Source of the DNA: Planctomycetaceae bacterium
GTDB taxonomy: Bacteria > Planctomycetota > Planctomycetia > Pirellulales > Pirellulaceae
DNA: 57,761 nt
Assembly (NCBI GenBank): GCA_002726515.1
Contig: PBTE01000222.1
Coordinates: 1 to 57,761, forward strand
Direction: 5' to 3'
The notes under the pieces are model-generated. The model was not told the origin of the DNA. It saw only the letters and a program-made list of their open reading frames with translations, and made no database searches. Of the stretch, positions 8,823 to 17,458 are shown piece by piece. Position numbers and translations under genes: made by a program. Within the stretch, counting starts at the first letter, position 1; each line of letters starts with the position of its first letter.

Positions 8823-9335
8823 ATGAATGCCATCTTTGCCGTTTGCCTACTTTCCGCAACGACAAACTCCGCGGTTTGGGAACCTCTGGTGTGGAAAGAA
8901 CATTATGGTCAAGCGTTGCAATCTGCGCGTTCACACGGTCGGCCGTTGGTGCTTGTCATGCAAGACTCAAGTGATCCGCATCATCCGCTGCAGCAAATCA
9001 AGCAGGTTTCAGACAAAGTCGATCGGGAGTTGCTGGACCAATTCGAACTGTGCCGCGTCGATGTGACCACGCCACATGGGAAAAAAACAGCCCGGGCTTT
9101 CGGGGCAGAGAAGTTTCCCTACACGGTCCTGATTGGCAACAAGGGAAAAAAAATTGTGTTTCGCCGAGCCGGCCCCATGGCGCCGGAAGATTGGCAAAAT
9201 ACCCTGGCATCTCACCAAACCACCCAGGACCCTTCACTTTCCGGATCCGCGGCCCGCAGCTTCACCCGCACCAGGGCTGATGTGCCCCGCCGGTTACGTG
9301 CCACGCGCGTGGCACCACGGGCGTGCAAGAGGTGA
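8823..9335 (+). CDS. exported thioredoxin-fold protein without CxxC
   Basis: From ATG at 8823, preceded by AAGGA at 8809-8813, the 170-residue product has a short signal peptide (MNAIFAVCLLSATTNSA). The body resembles thioredoxin-like proteins: GRPLVLVMQD near the N-terminus, a middle helix region, and EKFPYTVLIGNKGKK, which matches the cis-proline region and beta-strand of the fold. The redox CxxC is missing; the equivalent position reads DSSDPHHP. It is therefore unlikely to be a disulfide reductase and may be structural or a stress protein. The last 25 residues are arginine-rich with no family similarity and overlap an 18-bp palindrome. The frame continues upstream to 8307, but the signal peptide and ribosome binding site support 8823. 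Confidence 0.65.
   Translation: MNAIFAVCLLSATTNSAVWEPLVWKEHYGQALQSARSHGRPLVLVMQDSSDPHHPLQQIKQVSDKVDRELLDQFELCRVDVTTPHGKKTARAFGAEKFPYTVLIGNKGKKIVFRRAGPMAPEDWQNTLASHQTTQDPSLSGSAARSFTRTRADVPRRLRATRVAPRACKR
9298..9315. repeat. perfect 18-bp palindrome
   Basis: GTGCCACGCGCGTGGCAC equals its own reverse complement. It lies inside the last codons of the thioredoxin-like gene, about 20 bases before its stop. It could be a protein-binding dyad or part of a terminator-like stem, but it has no loop and no U-tract follows. Confidence 0.5.
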
Positions 9336-9408
9336 CGCCGCTAACCTCTCGACGTCCGTGTGACGTCGCCGGCTTGAATGTGGCTCTGTTACTTGCTAGT
9401 TTCCGCAA

Positions 9409-9864
9409 ATGAAAGAGCTGCTTTTTTTTGAAGACCTCGAGGTGGGAAAAACCTGGGAGAGCACCGCGCGGACAGTGACTGAAGCCGATGTGGTCAATTT
9501 TGCGGGGATGACGGGAGACTACGACCCCCTGCATGTGGATCATGAATACGCAGCTCAAAGCCCGTATAAAAAAACAATCGCCCACGGCCTCTTGGGGCTC
9601 TCTTTGGTGGCGGGGCTGAGTAGTCAATGCCCGCGAATGTGCAACATTGCTTTTATCGAAATACGGCAATGGAAATTTCTGCAGCCCCTGTTCCCGGGCG
9701 ACACGGTCCACGCGGTCACCGAGGTGACCGAACTACACGGTAAGGGAAAACGAAACGGCCGCGTGGTCTGGAAGCGAAAGCTCGTCAACCAGGATCAGGT
9801 GACCGTCCAGGAGGGAGTTTTTGAAACGTTGGTAGCCACCCGTTCAATCCAGCAACAGCAATGA
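9409..9864 (+). CDS. MaoC family dehydratase ((R)-specific enoyl-CoA hydratase-like)
   Basis: The 151-residue hot-dog fold protein carries the hydratase-2 signature: FAGMTGDYDPLHVDHEYA (about residues 31-48), with the Asp and His of the (R)-hydratase active site, followed by IAHGLLGLSL. MaoC-type hydratases act on trans-2-enoyl-CoA in fatty-acid oxidation or polyhydroxyalkanoate precursor supply; some family members act on other CoA esters such as mesaconyl-CoA. Length is normal for a single-domain member. It is cytoplasmic with no visible operon partner; the next gene, prs, is convergent. Substrate cannot be read from sequence. Confidence 0.88.
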   Translation: MKELLFFEDLEVGKTWESTARTVTEADVVNFAGMTGDYDPLHVDHEYAAQSPYKKTIAHGLLGLSLVAGLSSQCPRMCNIAFIEIRQWKFLQPLFPGDTVHAVTEVTELHGKGKRNGRVVWKRKLVNQDQVTVQEGVFETLVATRSIQQQQ

Positions 9865-9983
9865 GGCCTTAAAACAGGCTGGGACAACCCTGGATCCCCA
9901 ACAGGAATTGTCCTCGGCTGCACGGTAGATACTCTGATTTGGACGCCTGCCGCACAAACTGCCAAGCATCGAGCCCGGCACAT

Positions 9984-10928
9984 CTAAGAAAAAATCGCGC
10001 TGATTGATTCGTCGTGATGAATGCGCTTGATTGCTTCGCCCAACAGCGACGCCACAGAAAGCACTTTGATTTTTTCAATCTGCTGCTCAGCTGCGAGCGG
10101 AATCGAATCGGTAAGCACGATTTGTGAAACCGGGGATGCCTGCAGACGGTCTATGGCTGGACCACACAAGACACCGTGCGTGGCGGCAACAAAAATATCA
10201 CGAGCCCCGGCCTGGCGAACCAACTCGGCAGCCCCACAAATGGAACCGGCTGTGCTGATCATGTCGTCAAATAAAATTGCAACCCGCCCGTCAATCGGTC
10301 CCCCGATCAGATTTTCCTGCTTGGTCTTTTCCGCGCTGCTCCGTCGCTTGTCAACAATGGCCAACCGGCCACCCAAGCGTTTAACGTGCCCCAGAGCCCG
10401 TTTGATACTTCCTTCGTCCGGACTGACAATCACAATGTCATCCTCCGTCAATCCAATTTTCTGGAAGTATTCGTTGAGCACCGGCGCCGCATAGAGGTGA
10501 TCAACGGGAACATCAAAAAAACCCTGTATCTGGGCTGCGTGTAAATCCATTGTCAGGACTCGATCCGCTCCGGCCCGGGTAATCAAATTGGCGACGAGCT
10601 TCGCGGTAATGGGCACGCGTCCTTCGTCCTTGCGATCCTGACGAGCATAACCGAAGTACGGGATCACCGCTGTGACTCGATTCGCACTGGCTCGTTTACA
10701 GCTGTCAATCATGATCAACAATTCCATTAGATTGTGATCGACCGGCGGGCAGGTGGGTTGAATCAGATAGACGTCACGGCCCCGCACGTCTTCCAGAATC
10801 TTGCATTGAATTTCGCCATCTGGAAAATCCTCCAGATGAAGACTGGACCTTTCCAGGTGAAGAAATTCGCAAATGCGCTGCGAAAGATTCTCATTTGCCC
10901 GGCCACTGAATATTTTTAGTTCTCGCAT
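9984..10928 (-). CDS. prs: ribose-phosphate pyrophosphokinase
   Basis: The 314-residue protein has the full Prs layout. It makes PRPP from ribose 5-phosphate and ATP for purine, pyrimidine, histidine, tryptophan and NAD synthesis. Visible blocks are FPDGEIQCKI, the flexible-loop region PYFGYARQDRK (about 95-105), DLHAAQIQGFF (about 128-138) and the PRPP-binding loop DDMISTAGSI (about 220-229). Length matches class I Prs enzymes (about 315). It lies downstream of glmU on the same strand, an arrangement also common in Firmicutes, with a 359-bp spacer that may carry its own promoter. Confidence 0.97.
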   Translation of the reverse strand: MRELKIFSGRANENLSQRICEFLHLERSSLHLEDFPDGEIQCKILEDVRGRDVYLIQPTCPPVDHNLMELLIMIDSCKRASANRVTAVIPYFGYARQDRKDEGRVPITAKLVANLITRAGADRVLTMDLHAAQIQGFFDVPVDHLYAAPVLNEYFQKIGLTEDDIVIVSPDEGSIKRALGHVKRLGGRLAIVDKRRSSAEKTKQENLIGGPIDGRVAILFDDMISTAGSICGAAELVRQAGARDIFVAATHGVLCGPAIDRLQASPVSQIVLTDSIPLAAEQQIEKIKVLSVASLLGEAIKRIHHDESISAIFS

Positions 10929-11287
10929 TGCTCGTCACTGGTCCCCGCCAGAATTTCAAAATTAGTTAAAGCCTCTTGATGCCCGTTTCACGGCTAGGTT
11001 GCCTGTCAGGCCGACAGACAACACGGACACCTCCGTTGCTCCAGGGGGATCCGCTCACAGCGGTCCGGCCGGAATAAACGGGGCTGCTTCCTCTCTAACT
11101 CACTAGGCTAATCAACGTTCACCAATCATTCAAAGCAGGTGCAGGCCTCGTTGACGGCAAACAGAATGTCTGACCTACGTTCAAGTAGAACTTGTCCGGC
11201 AGGAGAAAGAAAGTAGGCTTTCACGTCCCCTTGAGAGAACCTAACAAAATGTTCCTCTGACGCCGGCGACTATTTTCGATTCCAGCT
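10929..11287. other. 359-bp spacer between glmU and prs
   Basis: No gene is seen. An imperfect stem-loop, GTTGC-CTGTC-aggcc-GACAG-A-CAAC, lies at about 10998-11022, near the upstream side of prs; it could be a leader hairpin. No PRPP riboswitch-like structure was recognised by eye. Confidence 0.35.
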
Positions 11288-12031
11288 TCAGTACCCCATT
11301 TTCCTCATTTCCTCTTCGGCAACTCGCAACTGGTGGAAGTCATTGATACTGAGAGCTTCGCACGGCTGGAGTACATCCAACGCCCGTACGTCTTTCCCTT
11401 CGGTTTTCAGAATTCCGGGGCAGTCGGTGATGTAATATTCGCCTTGCTGGTTGGCGTTGGTAAGCTGGCCCAGAGCGTGTTGGAGTTCTCTGCAGTCAAA
11501 CACATACGTGCTCATGTTGATTTCGCTGATCTGGCGTTCTTCCGGACTGGCATCTTTATCTTCCACAATGGTGACAAAATCACCTTCCGAATCACGGACA
11601 ACTCGCCCGAATCCACGGGGATCCTCCTGATGACACGACCCCAGTACACAAGCAGGTCGCTTTTGGTGAAACAATTCCAACAAGGAATTCACCGAACTCG
11701 GCTGAAGGAGAGGAGAGTCTCCGGTGACAATCAAGACGGCGCCTTCGTGCTCGGCCAGTTGCTGTCGACAAACTTGTACGGCATGTCCCGTTCCTAGCTG
11801 CTCCGTCTGATCGACGAACTCCACTCCGAGCCTCCCCTTCAACGTCTGGCGAACCAGATCAGCACGATACCCAACCACAACAACCACTTTATGAACGCCT
11901 CCTTCCACAAGGGCGTCCAGTACAAACTCAATCATCGGTCTTCCGCAGATCTCCACCAAGACCTTCGGCAAATCCGATTCCATGCGCGTGCCTTTTCCTG
12001 CAGCCAATACAATGGCAAGTGTTTCCTTCAT
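11288..12031 (-). CDS. glmU: NTP transferase, GlmU N-terminal uridylyltransferase half only
   Basis: The 247-residue protein matches the N-terminal pyrophosphorylase domain of GlmU, which makes UDP-GlcNAc from GlcNAc-1-phosphate and UTP. Visible motifs are the G-loop LAAGKGTRM (9-17), the PKVL segment with its lysine, EQLGTGHAV (around residues 77-85), the TGDSPLL metal region and YYITD near residue 200. The C-terminal left-handed beta-helix acetyltransferase domain of standard GlmU (another 200 or more residues) is absent, and the following 359 bp do not encode it. GlcNAc-1-phosphate must then come from a separate acetyltransferase. The start has GAGAGGATC upstream. With prs it forms the conserved glmU-prs pair. 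Confidence 0.85.
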   Translation of the reverse strand: MKETLAIVLAAGKGTRMESDLPKVLVEICGRPMIEFVLDALVEGGVHKVVVVVGYRADLVRQTLKGRLGVEFVDQTEQLGTGHAVQVCRQQLAEHEGAVLIVTGDSPLLQPSSVNSLLELFHQKRPACVLGSCHQEDPRGFGRVVRDSEGDFVTIVEDKDASPEERQISEINMSTYVFDCRELQHALGQLTNANQQGEYYITDCPGILKTEGKDVRALDVLQPCEALSINDFHQLRVAEEEMRKMGY

Positions 12032-12974
12032 GGCAATTGGTGATCCTCTCCCACGCAGCCGACTGAACAGTCATTTCTATCATAGACACCGCTGAGAGTT
12101 TTCAAATTGGCAAACCCCACTGACAGGCTGCCTTTCGGGAAACCACTCGAACTGTGTTCGACTCTCCGATTCTACTGAAACGCCCCAACAGGATCCATCC
12201 TCGCAACGTGTAACCTGGAGGACGTGGCTCGCACCCGGACCCATGATGTACAACGTTCCGTATGTCAACAGTGCCGCTCGAACCTGCCGGACACGCAGGA
12301 CGCAGTAAAAAGTCAAAAATTCAACGTTTCTTTTTCCAACCTTCCACAGAACGATCACTTCCCACAAAGGCGCGGAGGGACCAAGTGGTCAGGCCAACGG
12401 CTGCTGGCGGCCGTGGCTTCCCAAACGAGTGCAGGCGGGGCGACGGGCTCCGTTGACCGGGTGGCCGGGAGAAACCACAGCAGACAGGTTGACCATTTTC
12501 TACCGGTCCGTCGACCCGTGCCCGTCATGCTGAAAAAAAATGCTGTCACACTGCGGAACGCGACGCTTGACATCACAGCCTCACACGCCCCTTGAATTAT
12601 CCGCCGGGGGAAATATGCTGGGACAACGTTTGTGTGATTCGAGGACGCCGAATCGGCTGGTCGATCGGCCGACAGCAGCGCCGGAAATGATTCGCCCGAG
12701 CCACCCTGGTGTCGTCAAAGACCCGCATCCCCGGTCACGGATCGGACAGGCACCACGGGAGATTTCCGGCGGGTAAGCGCCAGTTCGTGGTCGCCAGCGA
12801 CTCGTTAACCGTCAACTTTGGGCCAGATGCGACCTCCTCGAGGCTTTATGAGCCGCCAACCTGGGTTTTACTAGTTACTGCAATTCTTTCTGACCCCGCA
12901 TTTCTGACACGACAGAGTTGTCTTATTTTACCGGCACCCACGTCTCACCTTTTTACCACAAGAACACTTTTTCG
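12032..12974. other. 943-bp gap, no gene supported
   Basis: This is the longest noncoding stretch in the window. Short open frames on both strands give unrecognisable, basic, low-complexity peptides typical of GC-rich noncoding DNA. The left end carries the glmU promoter candidate; the right end should hold the aldolase promoter. No tRNA, repeat or hairpin of note was found by eye. Confidence 0.5.
12079..12105 (-). promoter_or_regulatory. candidate sigma-70-type promoter for glmU
   Basis: On the reverse strand, TTGAAA (12105-12100, five of six consensus) and TATGAT (12084-12079, five of six) are separated by 15 bases. Transcription would start about 40 bases ahead of the glmU ATG at 12031. 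The 15-base spacer is shorter than optimal, so this is a moderate candidate. Confidence 0.35.
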
Positions 12975-13748
12975 ATGCAACCAGCAAAATTACTTCGCGA
13001 AAAACTGGCCGGTCATGAACTCGTGTCGGGAATGATCGTCACCGACCACCTCTGGCCACAACTGGTCGAAATTGCCGTGGAAAGCGGCCTGGACTACCTG
13101 ATCATCGACACGGAGCACCTGACTCATCCGGCAACCCTGGTGGCGGAGGTATGTGCTTTGGGACGCCTGACAAACTTTCCCGTTTTGTTGCGCCCGCCCT
13201 CCAGCGGAGAGATGGATATCCGAGCAGCGATGGATGTGGGACCGTGCGGTCTGCTCTTGCCTTGCATCGAAAGCGCCGAACATTTAAACCGCGTCCGCGA
13301 AGCCGTCTACATGCCACCGCGCGGTAGTCGGAGGCCCGGTGGCCCTGGAAATCGCTGGGTTTCCCACACAGGTGTCGATTACGAATTGTTTCGGTCCCAC
13401 GTGGAAGACCACCTGATCATTATCCCGCAGGTCGAAACGATGGAGGCCCTGTCGTGCGCCCAGGAAATCGCTCAGCACGAGCTCACCACGGCTCTCGGTA
13501 TCGGTCCCTACGATCTGTCTGCCCAACTGGGTATCTGCTGGAAAGGCCTGGACCATCCGACAATGAAACAAAGCCTGGAACAGCTCCGTGCGGCTGCCCA
13601 ATCCGCAGACAAGCCCTTCTGGATGATTGGAGCGGGCGAAGTGCTGGTGGAAAAGGGGTTCCGGTTCATTTGTATGGGCGAGGCAACTGGACTGTTCCAA
13701 CTGGCCCTACGGACTCAGGTCAATCGCCTGAAAGAGCTCCACACCTGA
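12975..13748 (+). CDS. HpcH/HpaI family aldolase (2-keto-3-deoxy sugar acid type)
   Basis: From ATG at 12975 the 257-residue protein matches the HpcH/HpaI (class II, metal-dependent) aldolases that cleave 2-keto-3-deoxy acids or 4-hydroxy-2-ketoheptanedioate to pyruvate or a related acid plus an aldehyde. Key segments are YLIIDTEHLTH (about 38-48), VLLRPPS (substrate arginine), GLLLPCIESAEH, the R-G-x-R-x-P-G-G-P-G loop, IIPQVETMEAL with the metal-binding glutamate, and GIGPYDLSAQLG. Length is normal. The next gene is an SDR dehydrogenase on the same strand 253 bp downstream, a common partner in sugar-acid breakdown. No strong ribosome binding site is present. Confidence 0.88.
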   Translation: MQPAKLLREKLAGHELVSGMIVTDHLWPQLVEIAVESGLDYLIIDTEHLTHPATLVAEVCALGRLTNFPVLLRPPSSGEMDIRAAMDVGPCGLLLPCIESAEHLNRVREAVYMPPRGSRRPGGPGNRWVSHTGVDYELFRSHVEDHLIIIPQVETMEALSCAQEIAQHELTTALGIGPYDLSAQLGICWKGLDHPTMKQSLEQLRAAAQSADKPFWMIGAGEVLVEKGFRFICMGEATGLFQLALRTQVNRLKELHT

Positions 13749-14001
13749 GGTGTTTCCAGCAAGCGACGCCAACACTTTCAAATACCCCGGGGAACTTACA
13801 GGTGATCTCAGACCTTGAAAACGGAAAGTATTTGCAGAACGATTCACCGTTAGATAGTCCCCCGACAAGCCATCCATGCGATTCGGGCAGCCTCATCCGG
13901 CCTGCTCCTACGTCGGAAAGCTGCGCTCAGTTACCCACCCAGATCCCGAAACGTGACGACAACGCCTGTTGCCCGTCGCATTCCACCAGAAAGGACCCTT
14001 T

Positions 14002-14805
14002 ATGCCCACGCAAGCAGAACCCACCGTTCAAAAGCTCTTCGATCTGACTGGAAAAGTCACTCTCATCACCGGTGGAACGGGCTGGTTGGGAAGTTCCTTC
14101 AGCGCGGCTTTGGCGGAAGCTGGTGGCACGGTGGTGATTTCCAGCCGTGACGCGGACCGTGCCCGGGTGGCGGCCGAAAGCCTTCCCTCGCCTGCTGGTG
14201 CCCACCACCACGGCGTCGCTCTCGATCACACCGATGCGACTTCGATTGCCGACGGATTCCAGGCCGCGGTCGAGACGGCCGGCCAGGTCGATATTCTGGT
14301 CAACAATGGTTTAGATCCCATAGGAAACGACTTGACCGACTGCACCTTTGAGCAGTTCGCCCGACATCAAGCCAATACGGCCGGTTATTTCGAATTGGCG
14401 CGTCTGCTACGGAACCACATCGTGCAGCGAGAGGCAAAAGGCAGCGTCATCTTGTTGGGGTCCATGTACGGTCAGGTAGCTTCCTATCCAGATGCCTACG
14501 AAGGGATCACACCAGCCAGTCCTGTTGCTTATCACGCACACAAAGGCGGCGTGATCCACCTGGCCCGGCACCTGGCCGCCTACTACGCCAAGGACCGGGT
14601 ACGGGTCAACTGCATCAGCCCCGGACCGTTCCCTCCCGACAGAGTCAACCAGGACATGGTCAAACAACTATGCACCAAACTGCCCATGAAGCGGATGGGA
14701 AAGCCCTACGAGCTAAAAGGCACGCTGTTGTTACTCGCCAGCGACGCAGGCAGCTACATCACAGGCCAAAACATTACCGTCGACGGTGGGTGGACCAGTT
14801 GGTAG
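14002..14805 (+). CDS. SDR family oxidoreductase
   Basis: The start at 14002 has AAGGA ten bases upstream and gives 267 residues. Classical SDR features are the nucleotide motif TGGTGWLGSSF (around 24-34), NNG at about 109 (usually NNAG; here NNGLDPIG), catalytic Ser in ILLGSMYG, and the YxxxK pair in AYHAHKGG. SPGPFP follows and the C-terminus ends with NITVDGGWTSW. It would oxidise or reduce a sugar or sugar acid with NAD(P). Such SDRs in planctomycetes often accompany aldolases of the HpaI type, as here; the pair may process one sugar-acid substrate. Substrate is unknown. Confidence 0.88.
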   Translation: MPTQAEPTVQKLFDLTGKVTLITGGTGWLGSSFSAALAEAGGTVVISSRDADRARVAAESLPSPAGAHHHGVALDHTDATSIADGFQAAVETAGQVDILVNNGLDPIGNDLTDCTFEQFARHQANTAGYFELARLLRNHIVQREAKGSVILLGSMYGQVASYPDAYEGITPASPVAYHAHKGGVIHLARHLAAYYAKDRVRVNCISPGPFPPDRVNQDMVKQLCTKLPMKRMGKPYELKGTLLLLASDAGSYITGQNITVDGGWTSW

Positions 14806-14865
14806 GGCCTCTTCCCGAACGTCACAACCTGTTCCGGAACAACGCCGGCTGGACAATCACGCCGG

Positions 14866-16143
14866 TCATGGTTCCTCGATACGGTACAAGTGCGTTTTGG
14901 TGCGCAAATAGAGCGCCTTGCCCAGGGCGACTGGGGAGGCCATGAAACCGGCATCCAGTTGATTACGAGCCAGTTCCTTGTATTTTCGGCCGGGAGCAAT
15001 GACCCGAGTCTCACCCGCCTGGTCAAATAGATAAATGCGTCCCGGGACATGGAGGATCGACGCAGAGAATTTTCCACCGATTCGCTTGTGCCAGATCATT
15101 TCAGCAAGCCTGGTATCGATACAGGACACAATCCCGTCATTGCTGCAACGATAGATCAAACCGTTGACCAGTACCGGCGAACTGTGCTTGGCAACAAATC
15201 GATCGATTTTCCAGCGGACATGACTGCTGGTGACATCACCCCGACCTCGCGGATCAATGGCATAGAGCGTAGGAGATGCGCCGGAACCACTGTTCATGTA
15301 CACACGGTCTCCATCGAACAAGGTTCGGCCAGCCGTCGAGTGCCCGGTATTCCGGCACTGCCAGATCTCTTTACCCGTACGGGGATGATAAGAGTAAAAA
15401 GCTTTGGCGCTTGGACTCATTAACTGGAGTTGTCCATCGACCCGAATGACCAGAGGTGTGTTGTAGGCTTTGCGGTGATCTCCATCAGCCTTTGGCTTCC
15501 CATCCTCCCCGAGATCTCCGTAGTCCGTCGAACGCTCCGTCCTCCAAACGGTCTCTCCCGTCGTCTTGTTGAGTGCCACAATGTAATGATAATCACTGCC
15601 GTCCATGTGAAAAATCAACAGATCTTCAAACAGAACCGGCGACGAAGCGGGGCCTCGAAAATGATTACACGGCAAATCACGCCGCTGCCACAAAACCTGG
15701 CAGGTTTCTGTATCGAGGCACGCGGTCCCGTAACTACCAAAGTGAACGTACACCCGTCCCTGTTCAATCACCGGTGACGGTGAAGCATAACAATTGAGGT
15801 CGTTGCCGAGTGGACGCGGATGCTCGACGTCAAATATTTTTTTGTCAAATAAAATCCTGCCATCCTGACGGTCAACACACACGGCATACATCTGCTTGCC
15901 ATCTTCGCGGGCTGTCGTCATCCAGATCTGGTTCCCGAAAATCACTGGAGTCGACCAACCTTTGTCGTGGACGGGCGTCTTCCAACGGACGTTTTTCGAC
16001 GCGGACCACACCAGCGGTACATTTGCATGTGGTGCATGACCATTCTGTGTGGAGCCTCGATATTCGGGCCAGCTATTCAGGCTCTGACCATTGACCATCA
16101 ACAGAAAACTTAACCATTGCGCCGCACCCAGTGAACTCAACAT
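14866..16143 (-). CDS. exported PQQ-binding-like beta-propeller protein
   Basis: This 425-residue protein begins with a hydrophobic signal segment and continues WPEYRGSTQNGHA, the usual opening of planctomycete PQQ-like WD40 propellers. Repeated blade motifs such as STPVIFGNQIW, ASPSPVIEQGRVYVHFG, SSPVLFEDLLIF and SSPVLVNGLIYRCSND show about eight blades. Calcium/PQQ active-site residues of true alcohol dehydrogenases are not evident, so it is best read as a scaffold or binding protein in the periplasm. It is convergent with the SDR gene (60-bp gap). Function unknown. Confidence 0.85.
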   Translation of the reverse strand: MLSSLGAAQWLSFLLMVNGQSLNSWPEYRGSTQNGHAPHANVPLVWSASKNVRWKTPVHDKGWSTPVIFGNQIWMTTAREDGKQMYAVCVDRQDGRILFDKKIFDVEHPRPLGNDLNCYASPSPVIEQGRVYVHFGSYGTACLDTETCQVLWQRRDLPCNHFRGPASSPVLFEDLLIFHMDGSDYHYIVALNKTTGETVWRTERSTDYGDLGEDGKPKADGDHRKAYNTPLVIRVDGQLQLMSPSAKAFYSYHPRTGKEIWQCRNTGHSTAGRTLFDGDRVYMNSGSGASPTLYAIDPRGRGDVTSSHVRWKIDRFVAKHSSPVLVNGLIYRCSNDGIVSCIDTRLAEMIWHKRIGGKFSASILHVPGRIYLFDQAGETRVIAPGRKYKELARNQLDAGFMASPVALGKALYLRTKTHLYRIEEP

Positions 16144-16195
16144 TCTGACACCTCGACAGCAAAGTTTTTGAAAGAATCACAAAATGACTAACTGT

Positions 16196-17458
16196 TCATT
16201 CCTGCTCTTGATGGATCGTTTGCATTAAAAACGACGACCGCAGTGGAAGAACTAAAGTCCCCGAAACAAACAGTGCCACTCCAATCAAGATGAACGTCTG
16301 CGTCTGGCCCAGTGCTCTCAGGCTCCATTCGGCCAGTCGCGGACCACACATCGCGGGTACCCAGGTACCACCCAAAACGATCGCCGATGCCAGGTGTGTA
16401 CGGTGGGGCAACATCCGCTGTGCCAAGGAAATGCCGACAGGGACCATGGAGAACATACCCACACCCACTAAAAAACAGACCGCGTAGCCCCAGTCGACCG
16501 GGAGAAACGCCAAACTTGCAGCCAGTGGCGACGCGGCGCACGGCAACATGACAAGCGGCCATTTTTCTCGCCCGGACCGGACCAGGAAGCCGGCACACAA
16601 GCCACCCGTCGCGGCTCCGGCCATGACACAGGCATTCAGACTGCCCACCTGCGGAGCGGAAAAGGTGGCCAGCTTCTCCGTCGTCCAACCCGGATACTGC
16701 AGCTGAATTCCACCCTGGACCCATCTTACAAAGACATAGACCAAAGCTAAATGGGCCGTGAATCGGATCACGGTGGCCATGTAGACCAGCATCACAACCA
16801 GCCAGCGAGTCCCGATGTCGTGTACCGGCAGCCGTTTTACAACGGTCAATGAACCACGGTGCCGTACCCGCCGTACCGCCCAAAGAAACAATACTGCCAG
16901 CAGGCACCCCGGAATGACCAACCAGCCAAGAAAGTTCACACCACCGCTGGCCGCAACCAGCCTGGGCACCAGGAACGCACCGAGGACACCACCGCTCATC
17001 CCCGCAACAAAAAAGAACGCAACTGATATCGTTCGCCTTTCTTCTCTCAATTGTCCCGCCGCGGAAACAGCGGCGGGATGAAACAATCCGATACCAACCG
17101 CGCCAAAAATGTAAACGATCCACAGGGTGGCTGGCTGACCGACCCAACCGATCGCCCCGATTCCTATCGCTGCCAGAACACCTCCCAGACCACCCAGCAC
17201 ATAGGTTCGCAGCCGATCCGCAATCAAAGCAGAAAGTGGCTGAGACAGCCCCGCGGCGACTGATCCTGCACCCAGAAGCCAGGCGGACTCCTGTGGCGAC
17301 AAGTCGTAGATCGCTTCCACAACTCCCAATGTCGATGGCAGTACCGCGGCACACAGGTCCACCCACACATGGCAGCCCAGAATGGCGGCCAGAGGTAACG
17401 CCCAGGAAGATACAATTCCCACCGATTTTTCTTCAAGCGACGCGGCAACTTGTGTCAT
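16196..17458 (-). CDS. MFS transporter
   Basis: The 420-residue protein has about twelve hydrophobic segments and MFS loop signatures, for example the loop 2-3 stretch QPLSALIADRLRTYVLGG and a central basic loop around residues 198-212. The overall pattern resembles the fosmidomycin-resistance/FsrlC-like branch of the superfamily, but the substrate is not determinable. It sits 52 bp upstream of the PQQ-like propeller gene and could be co-transcribed with it. An alternative reading frame over the same DNA (16188-17366) is cysteine/glycine-rich and is not considered real. Confidence 0.88.
   Translation of the reverse strand: MTQVAASLEEKSVGIVSSWALPLAAILGCHVWVDLCAAVLPSTLGVVEAIYDLSPQESAWLLGAGSVAAGLSQPLSALIADRLRTYVLGGLGGVLAAIGIGAIGWVGQPATLWIVYIFGAVGIGLFHPAAVSAAGQLREERRTISVAFFFVAGMSGGVLGAFLVPRLVAASGGVNFLGWLVIPGCLLAVLFLWAVRRVRHRGSLTVVKRLPVHDIGTRWLVVMLVYMATVIRFTAHLALVYVFVRWVQGGIQLQYPGWTTEKLATFSAPQVGSLNACVMAGAATGGLCAGFLVRSGREKWPLVMLPCAASPLAASLAFLPVDWGYAVCFLVGVGMFSMVPVGISLAQRMLPHRTHLASAIVLGGTWVPAMCGPRLAEWSLRALGQTQTFILIGVALFVSGTLVLPLRSSFLMQTIHQEQE

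Noticed and set aside
12224-12595. 123-codon forward frame in the 943-bp gap
   Set aside because: It has no recognisable domain, no ribosome binding site and an unusual residue composition, and competing frames of similar length exist on the other strand.
14830-14841. Perfect palindrome TGTTCCGGAACA between convergent SDR and PQQ-like genes
   Set aside because: At 12 bp without a loop or U-tract, it is too short to call a terminator or operator.
16188-17366. Long 392-codon reading frame overlapping the MFS gene in another frame
   Set aside because: It is rich in Cys, Gly, Arg and Trp with no membrane pattern, while the other frame encodes a clear twelve-helix transporter.
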